DNA of 64,000 bases, from assembly GCA_027489175.1 (NCBI GenBank), contig JAIYAE010000018.1, positions 1 through 64,000 of the forward strand, written 5' to 3'. The notes under the pieces are model-generated. The model saw only the letters and a program-made list of their open reading frames with translations, was not told the origin of the DNA and did no database searches. This DNA comes from Rhodobacter sp. (lineage in GTDB: Bacteria > Pseudomonadota > Alphaproteobacteria > Rhodobacterales > Rhodobacteraceae). Positions 36,846-46,057 of this stretch are shown piece after piece (positions within the stretch are counted from its first letter, which is position 1; each line of letters starts with the position of its first letter). The position numbers and the translations under genes are program-made.

Positions 36846-37969
36846 CCCCCTTCGGCATCACCGCCCCCGGCCGCATCCTGTTCGGTCGGGGTGAGGCGGC
36901 GAAGGCCCCCGGTCTGATCCGCGCCTATGGCCCGCGTGGGGTGGTGGTGCATGGCGCCACCCCCGCCCGGGCGGCCTGGCTGTTGGACGCGCTTGGCCCC
37001 GGGGTGCTGAGCATCGCCTGTCAAGCTGAGCCGACGCTGGCCGATCTGACCGCTGCCTTGTCCGTAACGCGGGAACATCGCCCCGACTGGGTTGTCGCTA
37101 TCGGTGGCGGGGCCGCGCTGGACCTTGGCAAGGCATTGGCCGGGCTGATCCCGGCACTTGGTGACCCTATGCAGCATCTTGAGGTGGTCGGGCAGGGCCT
37201 GCCCCTGACCGCCGACCCCCTGCCGTTCATCGCCTTACCGACGACCTCGGGCACCGGGGCTGAGGTCACGAAGAACGCGGTCATCGGACTGCCAGATCAC
37301 GGCCGCAAGGTCAGCCTGCGCGATGACCGGATGGTGGCGCGGCTGGCCATCGTTGATCCGGCGCTGACGGACGGCTGCCCTTGGGCGGTCACGCTGTCCT
37401 CGGGTCTGGATGCCGTGACCCAGGTGATTGAGCCCTATGTCAGCAGCAAGGCGACGCCCTACACGGATGCCCTTGCACGCCCGGCAATTGGTCTGGGCCT
37501 TGGCGCACTCATGCGGCTGCAGGCAGGTGCGGATGCCGAGGCGCGCGACCGGCTGGCTTGGGTCAGCCTGTGCGGTGGCCTTGCACTCGCCAACAGCGGG
37601 CTTGGTGCGGTGCATGGCTTTGCGGGCGTGATCGGCGGCATGACCGGTGCCGCACATGGCGCGATCTGCGGCGCGCTTCTGGGCCCGGTGCTGGCGGCCA
37701 ATCGGGCGGCGGCAGCGGGGGATGCCCAGACAAGGCTTGATGAGGTGTGCAGCACGCTGGCTGGGGTGCTGGGCTGCACGGCAGAGGTCGCCCCCGCGCG
37801 CCTGCAAACCTGGGCGCAGGCAGCGGGATTGCCGGACCTGGCGGCGCTAGGGGTCACCCCTGCCATGCATGCGGTGATCGTGGCTGCGGCAGAGGGCGCG
37901 TCCTCCATGAAGGGAAACCCGGTCAGCCTGCCGCCGGCCGTGCTGCGCGCGGTTCTTGAGGCCGCTTGA
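36842..37969 (+). CDS. Iron-containing (group III) alcohol dehydrogenase family protein
   Basis: The 375-residue protein has a Rossmann-like N-terminal half with [13 protein letters not shown] (86-97) and [11 protein letters not shown] (133-143), and a metal-binding helical half. Metal ligands are Asp190, His258 (VHGFAG) and His272 (AHGAICG). The second ligand position, usually His in the DAxxH motif, is Gln194 here. The Gln form occurs in a subgroup of the family, so activity with another metal or coordination is possible. Coupling to glpK suggests a glycerol-derived or other short-chain alcohol or aldehyde substrate. The substrate is unknown. Confidence 0.85.
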   Translation: MTPFGITAPGRILFGRGEAAKAPGLIRAYGPRGVVVHGATPARAAWLLDALGPGVLSIACQAEPTLADLTAALSVTREHRPDWVVAIGGGAALDLGKALAGLIPALGDPMQHLEVVGQGLPLTADPLPFIALPTTSGTGAEVTKNAVIGLPDHGRKVSLRDDRMVARLAIVDPALTDGCPWAVTLSSGLDAVTQVIEPYVSSKATPYTDALARPAIGLGLGALMRLQAGADAEARDRLAWVSLCGGLALANSGLGAVHGFAGVIGGMTGAAHGAICGALLGPVLAANRAAAAGDAQTRLDEVCSTLAGVLGCTAEVAPARLQTWAQAAGLPDLAALGVTPAMHAVIVAAAEGASSMKGNPVSLPPAVLRAVLEAA

Positions 37970-37979
37970 CCCGGATCAA
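37966..37979. promoter_or_regulatory. FNR/FnrL-type box
   Basis: TTGACCCGGATCAA matches the Rhodobacter FnrL consensus TTGAT-N4-ATCAA with one mismatch. It overlaps the stop codon of the dehydrogenase gene and lies 62 nt upstream of the small membrane-protein gene at 38042. That placement would suit oxygen-dependent control of this gene. Confidence 0.5.
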
Positions 37980-38041
37980 GGCGGCGGCCCGCTCCTTCAG
38001 GTAGAATTCTCGTATTGGAATCGAAGCTGGGAGCTTCCCCG

Positions 38042-38215
38042 ATGCGTCTGACAATGATCCTTTACTCCATGATCGCGACGGCCCTTGCCGGGTCTGCCGT
38101 CGTTGCCGTTCTGACCATGGGCTATGTCACGTTGTGGCCGATTGTCGGCGCAGCGGCAGTAGGGGCGGCGGTGGCGCTGCCGGTCAGCTGGCTGGTCGCG
38201 CGTGAGATTTCCTGA
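38042..38215 (+). CDS. Small conserved membrane protein (often mislabelled CTP synthetase)
   Basis: The 57-residue protein has two hydrophobic helices (about 8-28 and 31-50) and a short charged C-terminus (VAREIS). The sequence resembles a short protein conserved in Rhodobacteraceae genomes that carries the erroneous name 'CTP synthetase'. It has no relation to PyrG. The ATG at 38042 fits CTGGGAGC upstream. Its function is unknown. The FNR-type box upstream suggests oxygen control. Confidence 0.7.
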   Translation: MRLTMILYSMIATALAGSAVVAVLTMGYVTLWPIVGAAAVGAAVALPVSWLVAREIS

Positions 38216-38219
38216 GGCC

Positions 38220-38990
38220 CTAGGCCTCCAGGAAAACGCGGACGGTGTCTTCGAATTCACGCGGCTTTTCGGCGTGCAGCCAGTGGCCAGCGCCGGGGAT
38301 CTTGGCGAAGCGGGCCTTGGGAAACAAGGACCGGATCACCTCGCGGTGTTCGGGGCGGACGTAATGGCTTTCCGCGCCGGTCAGGAACAGGGTCGGGTGG
38401 TCAAACTGACCTTGGGTGTCCGGCCAGCCGACGATCTTCGCCATTTCGGCTTTCAGGACGGGCAAGTTCAGCTTCCAGCGCGGCGGCTGCGCCTTAAGGT
38501 CCAGCGATTGCAGGAAAAAGGCGCGCAGGGCGGGGTCTTCGACCGTGGCGGACAGGGCCGCATCCGCCTCGGCCCGGGTGGTGATCTGCCCAAGGTTTAC
38601 GGCGGCCATTGCATCGACGTGGCGGGTCTGGTCATGGCTGTAGGCCACTGGGGCGATGTCGGCCACCACCAACCGGCGGATCAACGCGCCTTGGGTCAGC
38701 GCCAGTTGCATCGCCGCCTTTCCCCCCATCGAATGGCCTAGAAGGTCCACCGGCGCGCCGAGGGTGGCAATCACCTCGGCCAGATCGGCGGCCATGTCGG
38801 GGTAGCTGTGGCTGGAGGTGCGGGGGCTGTCGCCATGGTTGCGCATGTCGACGGCGATCACGTTCCGCCGGTCGGCCAGGCGGCGGGCGATGACGCCCCA
38901 GTTGCGGCCCGACCCGTAAAGCCCATGCGCGATGACAAGGGTGGGCAGGGTAGCGGCTTCGGCGGCGGGGTGCAGGATCTGGGCAAGCAT
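38220..38990 (-). CDS. Alpha/beta hydrolase, YbfF-like esterase
   Basis: The 256-residue protein has the oxyanion-hole region HGLYGSGRNWG (22-32), DMRNHGDSP (48-56) and nucleophile motif GHSMGG (Ser87). A His in the C-terminal GAGHWLH completes the triad. This combination is typical of the YbfF group of short-chain esterases and thioesterases. The substrate is unknown. It is convergent with the small membrane-protein gene, 4 nt apart. Confidence 0.88.
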   Translation of the reverse strand: MLAQILHPAAEAATLPTLVIAHGLYGSGRNWGVIARRLADRRNVIAVDMRNHGDSPRTSSHSYPDMAADLAEVIATLGAPVDLLGHSMGGKAAMQLALTQGALIRRLVVADIAPVAYSHDQTRHVDAMAAVNLGQITTRAEADAALSATVEDPALRAFFLQSLDLKAQPPRWKLNLPVLKAEMAKIVGWPDTQGQFDHPTLFLTGAESHYVRPEHREVIRSLFPKARFAKIPGAGHWLHAEKPREFEDTVRVFLEA

Positions 38991-39086
38991 GGCCTTGCAT
39001 AGCCTTCACGCAGGCGTCAGGCCAGAGCGGTTGAACGCCGCCGCGTTAGACCGTAGGGTTTCCTCCGGTTTCAGGAGGGTTACGGG

Positions 39087-39458
39087 ATGAGCGCGGTTGC
39101 GATCCAGCAAATGGCGGATCGGGTGGAGGAGCTTCTGGAAGAGCGGTTGAACCTGTCCGGGCGCGACCTGTCGGCCAAACTGCGGCGGAGTGGTCGGCTT
39201 TTGCCGCGCAAGGTGCGTGACGGGGCGCAGCTTCTGGCGGTCGCGGCGGAAAAGTCGAAGAATCCCAAACTCTTGGGCCAGATCAACATGGGCGAAGTTG
39301 CCGATGCCTATGACGCCTGCGTGAAGCATCTGATGACGGTCGACCCGGCCGGGCGGCGGCGCGACACTATTGCCAGCATGATCGGCTCTGTCGGGTTTGG
39401 GGTCCTTGCCTTGCTTCTGGCGCTTATCGCGTTTCTGGCCTGGCGTGGATATCTCTGA
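39087..39458 (+). CDS. Conserved hypothetical protein with one C-terminal membrane helix
   Basis: The 123-residue protein has a basic, helical N-terminal part (two helices rich in Leu, Arg and Glu, about 1-60) and one C-terminal membrane segment (about 98-119, VGFGVLALLLALIAFLAW). AGGAGGG precedes the ATG. The pattern suggests a tail-anchored inner-membrane protein with a cytoplasmic basic domain. I do not recognise a named family. Its last 35 bp overlap the 3' end of the opposite gene. Confidence 0.75.
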   Translation: MSAVAIQQMADRVEELLEERLNLSGRDLSAKLRRSGRLLPRKVRDGAQLLAVAAEKSKNPKLLGQINMGEVADAYDACVKHLMTVDPAGRRRDTIASMIGSVGFGVLALLLALIAFLAWRGYL

Positions 39459-40296
39459 CGAAGAGCGGTTCTGTTGACAGCGCGCCCCGGGTGACCAGCG
39501 TGACGGTCACGAAGGCCACATAAAGCAGAAGATACCACGACCCAAGCTTCGCGAGGCTGACGATCTGGCCGGGAAGCTGGCCGGAGTAGACCCAGGTGCC
39601 GGTGGCGGTCCCGACATTCTCGGCCAGCCAAAGGGCTAGGGCTGCCAGGAAGGCGGCCAGCGGCAGGGGCATCCACCAGTGCCGGTCGTGGATGCGGAAC
39701 CAGATCTTTGTGCGGGCGTAAAGCATTACAGTTGCAAGGAAAAGTCCGATCCGGATGTCGGGCAGAAAGTGGTGCGCGAAGAAGTTGACGTAGATCGCAG
39801 CAGCCAGAAGGACGGTCAGCGGGAAGCTGGGGTAAGGCGCGAAGGCCATGTCGAAGACGCGGATCACCCGGGCGATGTAGCTGCCGACGGAGGCATACAT
39901 GAAGCCGGAAAAGAGCGGGACATTGAGGATCACGAACACCCCCGCCTCGGGGTAGGTCCATGATCCGGCGTGGACCTTGAACCATTCCATCGCCGTGCCG
40001 GTCAGGTGGAAGAGGAGGATGACCCGGGCCTCTTCCCAGGTTTCCAGTTTCGTGGCCAGGAAGACCACTTGGGTGGCGATGGCGAAAAGGAACAGGAAAT
40101 CATAGCGTTGCAGGGGCCATTCCGGTTTCCAGACCAGTTTGGTGGCAATGATGACGGCCAGGAGGAGCCCGCCGAAAAGGCAGGCCCAGCCCTGTTTCAG
40201 GACGAACATCACGAACTCGGCCAGCACGAAAGGAAGCCTTGCGCGGGCCCAGTCGCCCATGCGGCGTTCTAGGGAGCGGGTGTTGGGGGCGGTCAT
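39424..40296 (-). CDS. DUF817 family integral membrane protein
   Basis: This 290-residue protein has about eight hydrophobic segments. FHLTGTAMEWFKVHAGSWTYPE and the following GFMYASVGSYIARVIRVFDM correspond to the conserved DUF817 core. The function of the family is unknown. No operon partner is obvious. It overlaps the neighbouring gene tail-to-tail by 35 bp, so the C-termini of both are coded on opposite strands of the same DNA. Confidence 0.85.
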   Translation of the reverse strand: MTAPNTRSLERRMGDWARARLPFVLAEFVMFVLKQGWACLFGGLLLAVIIATKLVWKPEWPLQRYDFLFLFAIATQVVFLATKLETWEEARVILLFHLTGTAMEWFKVHAGSWTYPEAGVFVILNVPLFSGFMYASVGSYIARVIRVFDMAFAPYPSFPLTVLLAAAIYVNFFAHHFLPDIRIGLFLATVMLYARTKIWFRIHDRHWWMPLPLAAFLAALALWLAENVGTATGTWVYSGQLPGQIVSLAKLGSWYLLLYVAFVTVTLVTRGALSTEPLFVRDIHARPETR

Positions 40297-40640
40297 AGCG
40301 GGATGTGACCGACGGGCGGGATGGGCGTCAAGGTGGGGGATGTTAAGGAAGGGTTACGGTGGATTTTTCGAAGGGGGACGCAACAGGGGCCGCAAAGATC
40401 TCCAACCGGCTGAGGACGCTGGGTTAATCGGGGGAATTCTGTGGGAAGAGGACGTCTTCATACCATCATTCTTGTGTCTTTCTTCCGTCTCTACGCGCGT
40501 CCTGGGGAGGGGACGTTAACCAGTCGGGGCGAATCGGAGTTTATAGGGTGCCCCCCAGCCCCTCCCCGCAGGCCGTAAGGGAGCGTGTAGCCTTGCCGCG
40601 AGGAATGGCTGCACTGCACGACCGAGTGGAGGTTCCGCCA
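40297..40640. other. Intergenic region without a recognised gene
   Basis: These 344 bases upstream of the DUF817 gene and downstream of the hydrolase gene hold no convincing reading frame. TTAAGGAAGGGTTAC near 40343-40357 is close to a CtrA-type TTAA-N7-TTAA box but has one mismatch. I do not assign it. Confidence 0.5.
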
Positions 40641-41501
40641 CTAGGCTTGCACGGAGAGGATGAAGCGCCGCAGTTCCTTGAGGGTGTCGTCCGGCTTGTC
40701 AGCTACCACCCCGTGCCCGCAGTCCGGAAACTTCACATAGGTCAGCAGATCAGGGTGCAGCCCAACGGCAATCTCGTCGCTGAACTCGGGTGGGGTAATG
40801 GGATCGTTTTCTCCGACAAGAACCAAAGTCGGGCATTTGATCTTGCGAAGGTCCGCCCGGAAATCCATGCGCCCATGTTCATTGCGCGGCCCATTGAACC
40901 ATAGAGCCGGTTCATTCCTCCACAGAATACGCGACAGCCAATCCGTAGAGGTGGACCTGCCGTGGCTATAGAAAGGCACACAGCGGTCTCGGTAGAGTGC
41001 CCGTCCCTCCGCTGTCGGGTTCTCCCAATATGCCTCCGCGATATCGCGAATTTCGTTCCCGCCAAGGCGACCAAAAGCATTGTATACGCTTTGAAAGTTG
41101 ACCTTGGCAGCCGTGCTGATCAACACCAAACCTGCCGCATGGCCGGGGTGGCGGGTTGCATAGGACAGTGTGACAAAACCACCGAACGAGGTTCCGATTA
41201 CAATGGGACTTTCAATTCCAAGGGCGTCGCATAGCCCCTTCAGATCATCGCCCCATTGCGCAAGGTTCCAACTGTTCTCGTCGCAGAGGTCGCTTCGTCC
41301 GTTGCCCCGATGATCGTAATAGATCACCTGCGCGATGTCTGTCAGCTGCGAGAAATACGGCTTGGATACAGTATGATCGCCGCCCGGCCCGCCATGGACC
41401 ATGATGATCGTCGGCTTTTGCCGCATGGCTTTGCCATCGGGCGTTAGGCTCTCGCCGTCAACATCGAAGAAAAGCCTAGCTCCGTTCACCTGCACATACA
41501 C
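40641..41501 (-). CDS. Alpha/beta hydrolase, proline-iminopeptidase-like
   Basis: The 286-residue protein has the oxyanion motif HGGPG (36-40) characteristic of the prolyl iminopeptidase group. The nucleophile is in GTSFGG (Ser105), the acid is Asp233 in ENDPITPP, and the His is His263. It is complete. It starts at a GTG with GGAGG upstream. Codon use looks less GC-biased than its neighbours, and both flanks are long non-coding DNA, so recent acquisition is possible. It could cleave a peptide, lactone or ester; the substrate is not known. Confidence 0.85.
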   Translation of the reverse strand: MYVQVNGARLFFDVDGESLTPDGKAMRQKPTIIMVHGGPGGDHTVSKPYFSQLTDIAQVIYYDHRGNGRSDLCDENSWNLAQWGDDLKGLCDALGIESPIVIGTSFGGFVTLSYATRHPGHAAGLVLISTAAKVNFQSVYNAFGRLGGNEIRDIAEAYWENPTAEGRALYRDRCVPFYSHGRSTSTDWLSRILWRNEPALWFNGPRNEHGRMDFRADLRKIKCPTLVLVGENDPITPPEFSDEIAVGLHPDLLTYVKFPDCGHGVVADKPDDTLKELRRFILSVQA

Positions 41502-41805
41502 GGCAGTCCTCCGTCGTCCGGGGCGTCAGTCTCGCGGGTGTCAGAGAAATGTTCAATGTCGACCTTAGGCGAAAAGTGGGCCTTGTAGACCAGTCGCGCC
41601 CTGGCCCGGACTCAAGGCGCTTTAGCGCCGCCGGGCCGCGCCCTCCCTCCCCCCGGGAGGGCGCATTGCAACGTTGGTCACCCGAACTTCGGTGGGAGGG
41701 GTGGCACCATAAAGTGCCTACGTCCACTGTTGGAGCGCCCGCCCGAGGGAGGGCGAGGCCCTGTGGTCTGATTGGTAAGGTGCGCTGTAGCGCACCCTAC
41801 GATGG
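41502..41805. repeat. Intergenic region with three hairpins
   Basis: No gene is seen in these 304 bases. They hold GGCGC/GCGCC (41616-41629), a 10-bp stem GCGCCCTCCC/GGGAGGGCGC (41638-41664) and a 7-bp stem GGTGCGC/GCGCACC (41779-41796). The last lies 10 nt after the glyA stop on the opposite strand and may end glyA transcription, but no T-run follows it. Confidence 0.6.
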
Positions 41806-43101
41806 TCAGAGGTCCGGGTAGATCGGGAAGCGGTGGCAGAGGGCTTCGACCTCGGCTTTCACCTTTTCTTCAACCGCAACGTTCCCGTCTTCGCCATTGG
41901 CGGCGAGGCCTTCGACCACTTCGATGATCCAGCGGCCGATCTGGCGGAACTCGGCTTCGGTGAAGCCGCGGGTCGTGCCTGCGGGGGTGCCGAGGCGGAC
42001 GCCGGAGGTGATCGTCGGCTTTTCGGTGTCAAACGGGATGCCGTTCTTGTTGCAGGTGATGTGGGCGCGGCCGAGGGCTTTTTCGGTCGCGTTACCCTTC
42101 ACGCCCTTGGGGCGCAGGTCGACCAGCATCAGGTGCGTGTCGGTGCCGCCGGTGACGATATCAAGGCCGCCCTTCATCAGCTCAGCCGCCAAAGCCTGGG
42201 CGTTCTTGATGACCTGGGCCTGGTAGGATTTGAAGCCGGGGCGCAGAGCTTCACCAAAGGCCACGGCCTTGGCGGCGATGACGTGCATGAGGGGGCCGCC
42301 CTGGATGCCGGGGAAGATGGCCGAGTTGAACTTCTTGGCCAGCGCTTCATCGTTGGTCAGGATCATGCCGCCGCGCGGGCCGCGCAGGGTTTTGTGGGTG
42401 GTGGTCGTCGCCGCATGGGCATGCGGGAAGGGCGAGGGGTAAAGGCCCGCCGCCACGAGGCCCGCGAAGTGGGCCATGTCGACCAGAAGATACGCGCCAA
42501 CCGAATCGGCGATTTCGCGCATGCGGGCGAAGTCGATGACGCGGGGAATGGCGGAGCCGCCGGCGATGATCATCTTCGGCTGGTGCTCGGTCGCGAGGGC
42601 CTGCACCTGGTCATAGTCTAGCGTCAGGTCCTGCTTGCGGACACCGTACTGGATGGCCTTGAACCACTTGCCGGACTGGTTCGGGGCCGCACCATGGGTG
42701 AGGTGGCCACCGGCGTCCAGCGACATGCCAAGGATGGTATCGCCGGGCTGCAGAAGGGCCTGGAACACGCCCTGGTTGGCCTGCGAGCCGGAGTTTGGCT
42801 GAACGTTGGCATAGGCCACGCCGAACAGCTGGCAGGCGCGGTCGATGGCGAGGGTCTCGGCCACGTCGACGAACTGGCAGCCGCCGTAGTAGCGCTTGCC
42901 CGGGTAACCCTCGGCGTATTTGTTGGTCATCACCGAGCCCTGCGCCTCCATCACGGCGCGGGAGACGATATTCTCGCTGGCGATCAGCTCGATCTCATGC
43001 CGCTGGCGGCCAAGCTCGGACGTGATGGAGCCAAAAAGCTCGGGGTCACTGGAGGCAAGGCTTTCGGTGAAGAAGCCGGTATCGCGGTGCGGGGCGTTCA
43101 T
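41806..43101 (-). CDS. glyA: Serine hydroxymethyltransferase
   Basis: The 431-residue PLP enzyme interconverts serine and glycine with tetrahydrofolate as one-carbon carrier. The PLP-binding Lys237 is in [32 protein letters not shown] and VDMAHFAGL are conserved substrate and cofactor segments. The length is normal. It stands alone, with an ATG preceded by AGGTCC. Confidence 0.97.
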   Translation of the reverse strand: MNAPHRDTGFFTESLASSDPELFGSITSELGRQRHEIELIASENIVSRAVMEAQGSVMTNKYAEGYPGKRYYGGCQFVDVAETLAIDRACQLFGVAYANVQPNSGSQANQGVFQALLQPGDTILGMSLDAGGHLTHGAAPNQSGKWFKAIQYGVRKQDLTLDYDQVQALATEHQPKMIIAGGSAIPRVIDFARMREIADSVGAYLLVDMAHFAGLVAAGLYPSPFPHAHAATTTTHKTLRGPRGGMILTNDEALAKKFNSAIFPGIQGGPLMHVIAAKAVAFGEALRPGFKSYQAQVIKNAQALAAELMKGGLDIVTGGTDTHLMLVDLRPKGVKGNATEKALGRAHITCNKNGIPFDTEKPTITSGVRLGTPAGTTRGFTEAEFRQIGRWIIEVVEGLAANGEDGNVAVEEKVKAEVEALCHRFPIYPDL

Positions 43102-43327
43102 GGGGGACCTCTCGGCGATGGGTGTGACCGCTATTTAGAGCACCGAGGGCCAGTCGGAAAGGCAAGAAAGCGACAGGTGCGGTGTTGGGGGCGAAATATT
43201 CTTACCTCGGGGAAAGGTGGGGGTAAAGGCGGGCGGCTGAACGAAAGCGCCAGCGGGGGTTGAGTTCGCGCGGCTGCGGGGCCAAGACTGGGCCAGGCAA
43301 GTGAATTGCCCGGGGGAGAGGACAGGC

Positions 43328-44086
43328 GTGCGCATCAGGTTCACGGCATCGAAGGCCCCGGCGGCAGTGGCGGCTTATGCGGCGTTGACGGCAGCCTATG
43401 GCCAGGCGGAGTCGCGCCATGCCGAGGTGATCGTCGCGCTGGGTGGCGACGGGTTCATGCTGCAGACGCTGCATGCGGCCCATGGCAAGGGCCTGCCGGT
43501 CTATGGGATGAACTGCGGCACCATCGGGTTTTTGATGAACGCCTATGCCGAGGACGATCTGCCTGCGCGGCTGAAAGCGGCGGAGGAGACGGCGATCAAC
43601 CCCTTGTCGATGCGGGCCACGAACACGCGTGGCAAGGTCACCGAAGCCCTGGCGATCAACGAGGTGTCGCTTTTGCGGCAGGGGCCGCAGGCGGCGAAGC
43701 TGCGGGTCAGCATTGACGGGCGCGACCGGTTGGACGAGTTGGTCTGCGACGGGGCGCTGGTGGCGACGCCGGCGGGATCGACGGCCTACAACTATTCCGC
43801 GCATGGGCCGATCCTGCCGATCGGGTCGGATGTGCTGGCCCTGACCGCGATGTCGGCTTTTCGGCCGCGACGGTGGCGGGGGGCTTTGCTGCCACGCTCC
43901 GCCCTGGTGCGGTTTGAGGTGCTGGAGGCGGAAAAGCGGCCAGTGATGGCGGATGCCGACAGCCGGTCATCGGTGCGCGATGTGGTCAGCGTCGAGGTGC
44001 GGTCGGAACCGTCAGTCACCCACCGGCTGATGTTCGACCCCGGGCATGGGCTGGAAGAGCGGCTGATCGGCGAGCAGTTTACCTGA
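43328..44086 (+). CDS. nadK: NAD kinase
   Basis: The enzyme phosphorylates NAD+ to NADP+. From the GTG at 43328 it has 252 residues, the short form usual in alphaproteobacteria. GGDGFMLQ (about residues 39-46) holds the catalytic Asp. NCGTIGFLMN and TPAGSTAYNYSAHGPILP are the family's other signatures. GGAGAGG precedes the start. It is convergent with the response-regulator gene, 8 nt apart. Confidence 0.93.
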   Translation: MRIRFTASKAPAAVAAYAALTAAYGQAESRHAEVIVALGGDGFMLQTLHAAHGKGLPVYGMNCGTIGFLMNAYAEDDLPARLKAAEETAINPLSMRATNTRGKVTEALAINEVSLLRQGPQAAKLRVSIDGRDRLDELVCDGALVATPAGSTAYNYSAHGPILPIGSDVLALTAMSAFRPRRWRGALLPRSALVRFEVLEAEKRPVMADADSRSSVRDVVSVEVRSEPSVTHRLMFDPGHGLEERLIGEQFT

Positions 44087-44094
44087 GCGGCGGG

Positions 44095-45507
44095 TCAGGA
44101 CGCGGGCGACTTCCAGCCGTCGATCTTGCGGTAAAGCGTCGAGGGTGACACGTCGAGGACCCGCGCCGCGCGAGGGATCGACCCGCCGTGCTGGGCGAGG
44201 GTGGCTTCGATCAGGCGACGCTCCGCCTCGGCCAGGGTCAGGCCGACGAGGCTGTCGAGGGCGGGCAGGTCGTTGATCGGGGCCAGGCTGGGCGCGGGCA
44301 GGGCGGGGGCGGCCTCTTCGGCGGCAAGGCCGGGGGGCAGCATTTCCGGCGTGACCCAGCCGCCGGGGTTCAAGACCACCACGTTGCGGATCACGTTCAA
44401 AAGCTGACGCACGTTGCCGGGCCAGGGCAGGCGCGGCAGAAGCGCCTGAACGGCGGGGTCAAGGCCGTGGAAGACGCGCCCTTCTTCTTCGGCAAAGCGG
44501 CGGAGGGCGGCTTCGGCAATCTCGATCACATCACCCGCACGGTCGCGCAGGGGGGGCATGTGGATCGGCACGACGTAAAGGCGGTAATAGAGATCTTCAC
44601 GGAAGTAGCCGCGGCGGACGGCGTCCAGGGGGTCACGGTTGGTGGCGCAGACGATGCGGACGTTCACCTTTTTCGGCCGGGTCGCCCCGACGGGCTGCAC
44701 GGTTGAGGTTTGCAGGAACCGCAGCAGTTTCGTCTGCAGGGCGGGGGCCATTTCGCAGATTTCATCAAGGAAAAGCGTGCCCCCATCGGCGGCGGTGGCG
44801 GCACCCGGCTTGTCGGAAATGGCGCCGGTGAAGCTGCCTTTCATATGGCCGAAGACCTCGGACTCCAGCAGGTCCTGCGGGATCGCGCCGCAGTTCAGGG
44901 CGATGAACGGGCCGGTCGCGCGGGCGGAATTGGCGTGGACGGCAAGGGCGCAAAGCTCTTTCCCCGTTCCGCTTTCGCCGGTGATGAAGACGGTGGCCAT
45001 CGACCGCGCGACCGAAGCGATGGTGGAATGGATGCGCCCCATGGCGGGCGACGATCCGATGAAGCCGGATGTATCGGTCAGCGTCGGGCGTTCGGGTTGC
45101 ACGGCCACGGCCACCGGTGCCGGGCGCGACCGTTCCGCCAGCGCGTTCTGCACGGCGCTGAGAAAGCGGTTTTCGTCGAAGGGCTTGACCAGAAAGTCAT
45201 GCGCCCCGGCGCGCATTGCTTCGACCGCGCGGTTGACCGAGCCGTTCGCCGTGATCGCGATGATGCTGGTGTCAGGTGCCTGGGCAAGGATGTCCTGCAT
45301 CAACGCCAGGCCATCACGGTCAGGCAGCACGAGGTCCAAGAGGACAACGGCGGGTTTGAGGCTTTGGAAAAGCTGAAACCCTTCGGCCGCCGTCCCGGCC
45401 ACCGACACCCGGAACCCCGCTGAGGACAGGATGGAACGGTAGACCATCTGCAGCGACAGCGTGTCCTCGATCAGCAAGATCGACGTGCGGTTGGCGGGAG
45501 ATTTCAT
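44095..45507 (-). CDS. NtrC/LuxO-type sigma54-dependent response regulator
   Basis: The protein has 470 residues in three domains. The receiver domain (8-125) has acidic pair Glu14-Asp15, phospho-acceptor Asp58 and Lys108. The AAA+ domain (about 145-375) has Walker A GESGTGKE (177-184), Walker B GGTLFLDE (242-249) and the sigma54-contact loop GSFTGA (224-229), with Ser where Ala is usual. The C-terminus is a Fis-type HTH (AARVLDVSPSTLYRKI). It overlaps the Hpt gene in an ATGA, so the two are translated together. Presumably phosphate passes from the Hpt protein to this regulator. No histidine kinase is adjacent. Confidence 0.93.
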   Translation of the reverse strand: MKSPANRTSILLIEDTLSLQMVYRSILSSAGFRVSVAGTAAEGFQLFQSLKPAVVLLDLVLPDRDGLALMQDILAQAPDTSIIAITANGSVNRAVEAMRAGAHDFLVKPFDENRFLSAVQNALAERSRPAPVAVAVQPERPTLTDTSGFIGSSPAMGRIHSTIASVARSMATVFITGESGTGKELCALAVHANSARATGPFIALNCGAIPQDLLESEVFGHMKGSFTGAISDKPGAATAADGGTLFLDEICEMAPALQTKLLRFLQTSTVQPVGATRPKKVNVRIVCATNRDPLDAVRRGYFREDLYYRLYVVPIHMPPLRDRAGDVIEIAEAALRRFAEEEGRVFHGLDPAVQALLPRLPWPGNVRQLLNVIRNVVVLNPGGWVTPEMLPPGLAAEEAAPALPAPSLAPINDLPALDSLVGLTLAEAERRLIEATLAQHGGSIPRAARVLDVSPSTLYRKIDGWKSPAS

Positions 45508-46046
45508 CCGGCCCCCCCGGTTGGCACGGGCGTGGCCCGGACCAGCGCGATCAGGGCGTCAAGTTCGGCCACCAGACCGGGCACCAGCGCGCGCGAGGCG
45601 GCATCGTCCTTTGCGTGGGCCGAGGTGTTCAGCGCCTCGGCCATGGCTTGCAGCGACAGGGCCCCGGCCGACCCGGCCAGCGAGATCAGGATATGGCTGC
45701 CTTCGCGCAAAGCGTCCCAGTCCAGGGTCTCAGCCCCGGACAGGGCCAGTTCGCGACAGCGCGTCAGGTCTTCGGCCAGATGCAAGAGGAGGGTTCCAGC
45801 CATGGCAGGACCTGTCAGATCAATCAGGCGCTGGAAACGGGTTGGGTCAAAGTCGCTAAGACCCAGGGGCGCGGGCGCGGGCGGATGGCGAAGACGGGCA
45901 ACCTCGGTCTGCAGGCGGGCGAGGGTGGCCACGTCATCCGCGCTGACCATATAGGGGGCAAGGGCGGCCACGGCACGGTCAAGCTCGGCCAGGGCGGCGC
46001 GACGGCTGGTTGCACTCACAGCGGCGACCTTGGGGCATCGTGGCAT
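45504..46046 (-). CDS. Hpt (histidine phosphotransfer) domain protein
   Basis: The protein has 180 residues with the ATG at 46046; a GTG at 46016 (AAGG upstream) or a TTG at 46073 are alternatives. The C-terminal half is an Hpt four-helix domain: FQRLIDLTGPAMAGTLLLHLAEDLTRC leads to the helix with SHILISLAGSAGA, where the His would carry the phosphate. The N-terminal half is Ala-rich and helical. It overlaps the sigma54-type regulator gene and probably feeds it phosphate from an unlinked hybrid kinase. A near-perfect palindrome lies just upstream. Confidence 0.8.
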   Translation of the reverse strand: MPRCPKVAAVSATSRRAALAELDRAVAALAPYMVSADDVATLARLQTEVARLRHPPAPAPLGLSDFDPTRFQRLIDLTGPAMAGTLLLHLAEDLTRCRELALSGAETLDWDALREGSHILISLAGSAGALSLQAMAEALNTSAHAKDDAASRALVPGLVAELDALIALVRATPVPTGGAG

Positions 46047-46057
46047 ATTGGGAAGAT

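Noticed and set aside
38042..38215. CTP synthetase fragment
   Set aside because: The 57-residue hydrophobic protein shares nothing with PyrG; the name is a database error common in this order.
40343..40357. CtrA-type box TTAA-N7-TTAC
   Set aside because: One mismatch in a short degenerate motif with no supporting context; expected by chance.
43102..43327. Glycine or SAM riboswitch upstream of glyA
   Set aside because: I could not find the conserved core sequences or paired helices of these riboswitches.
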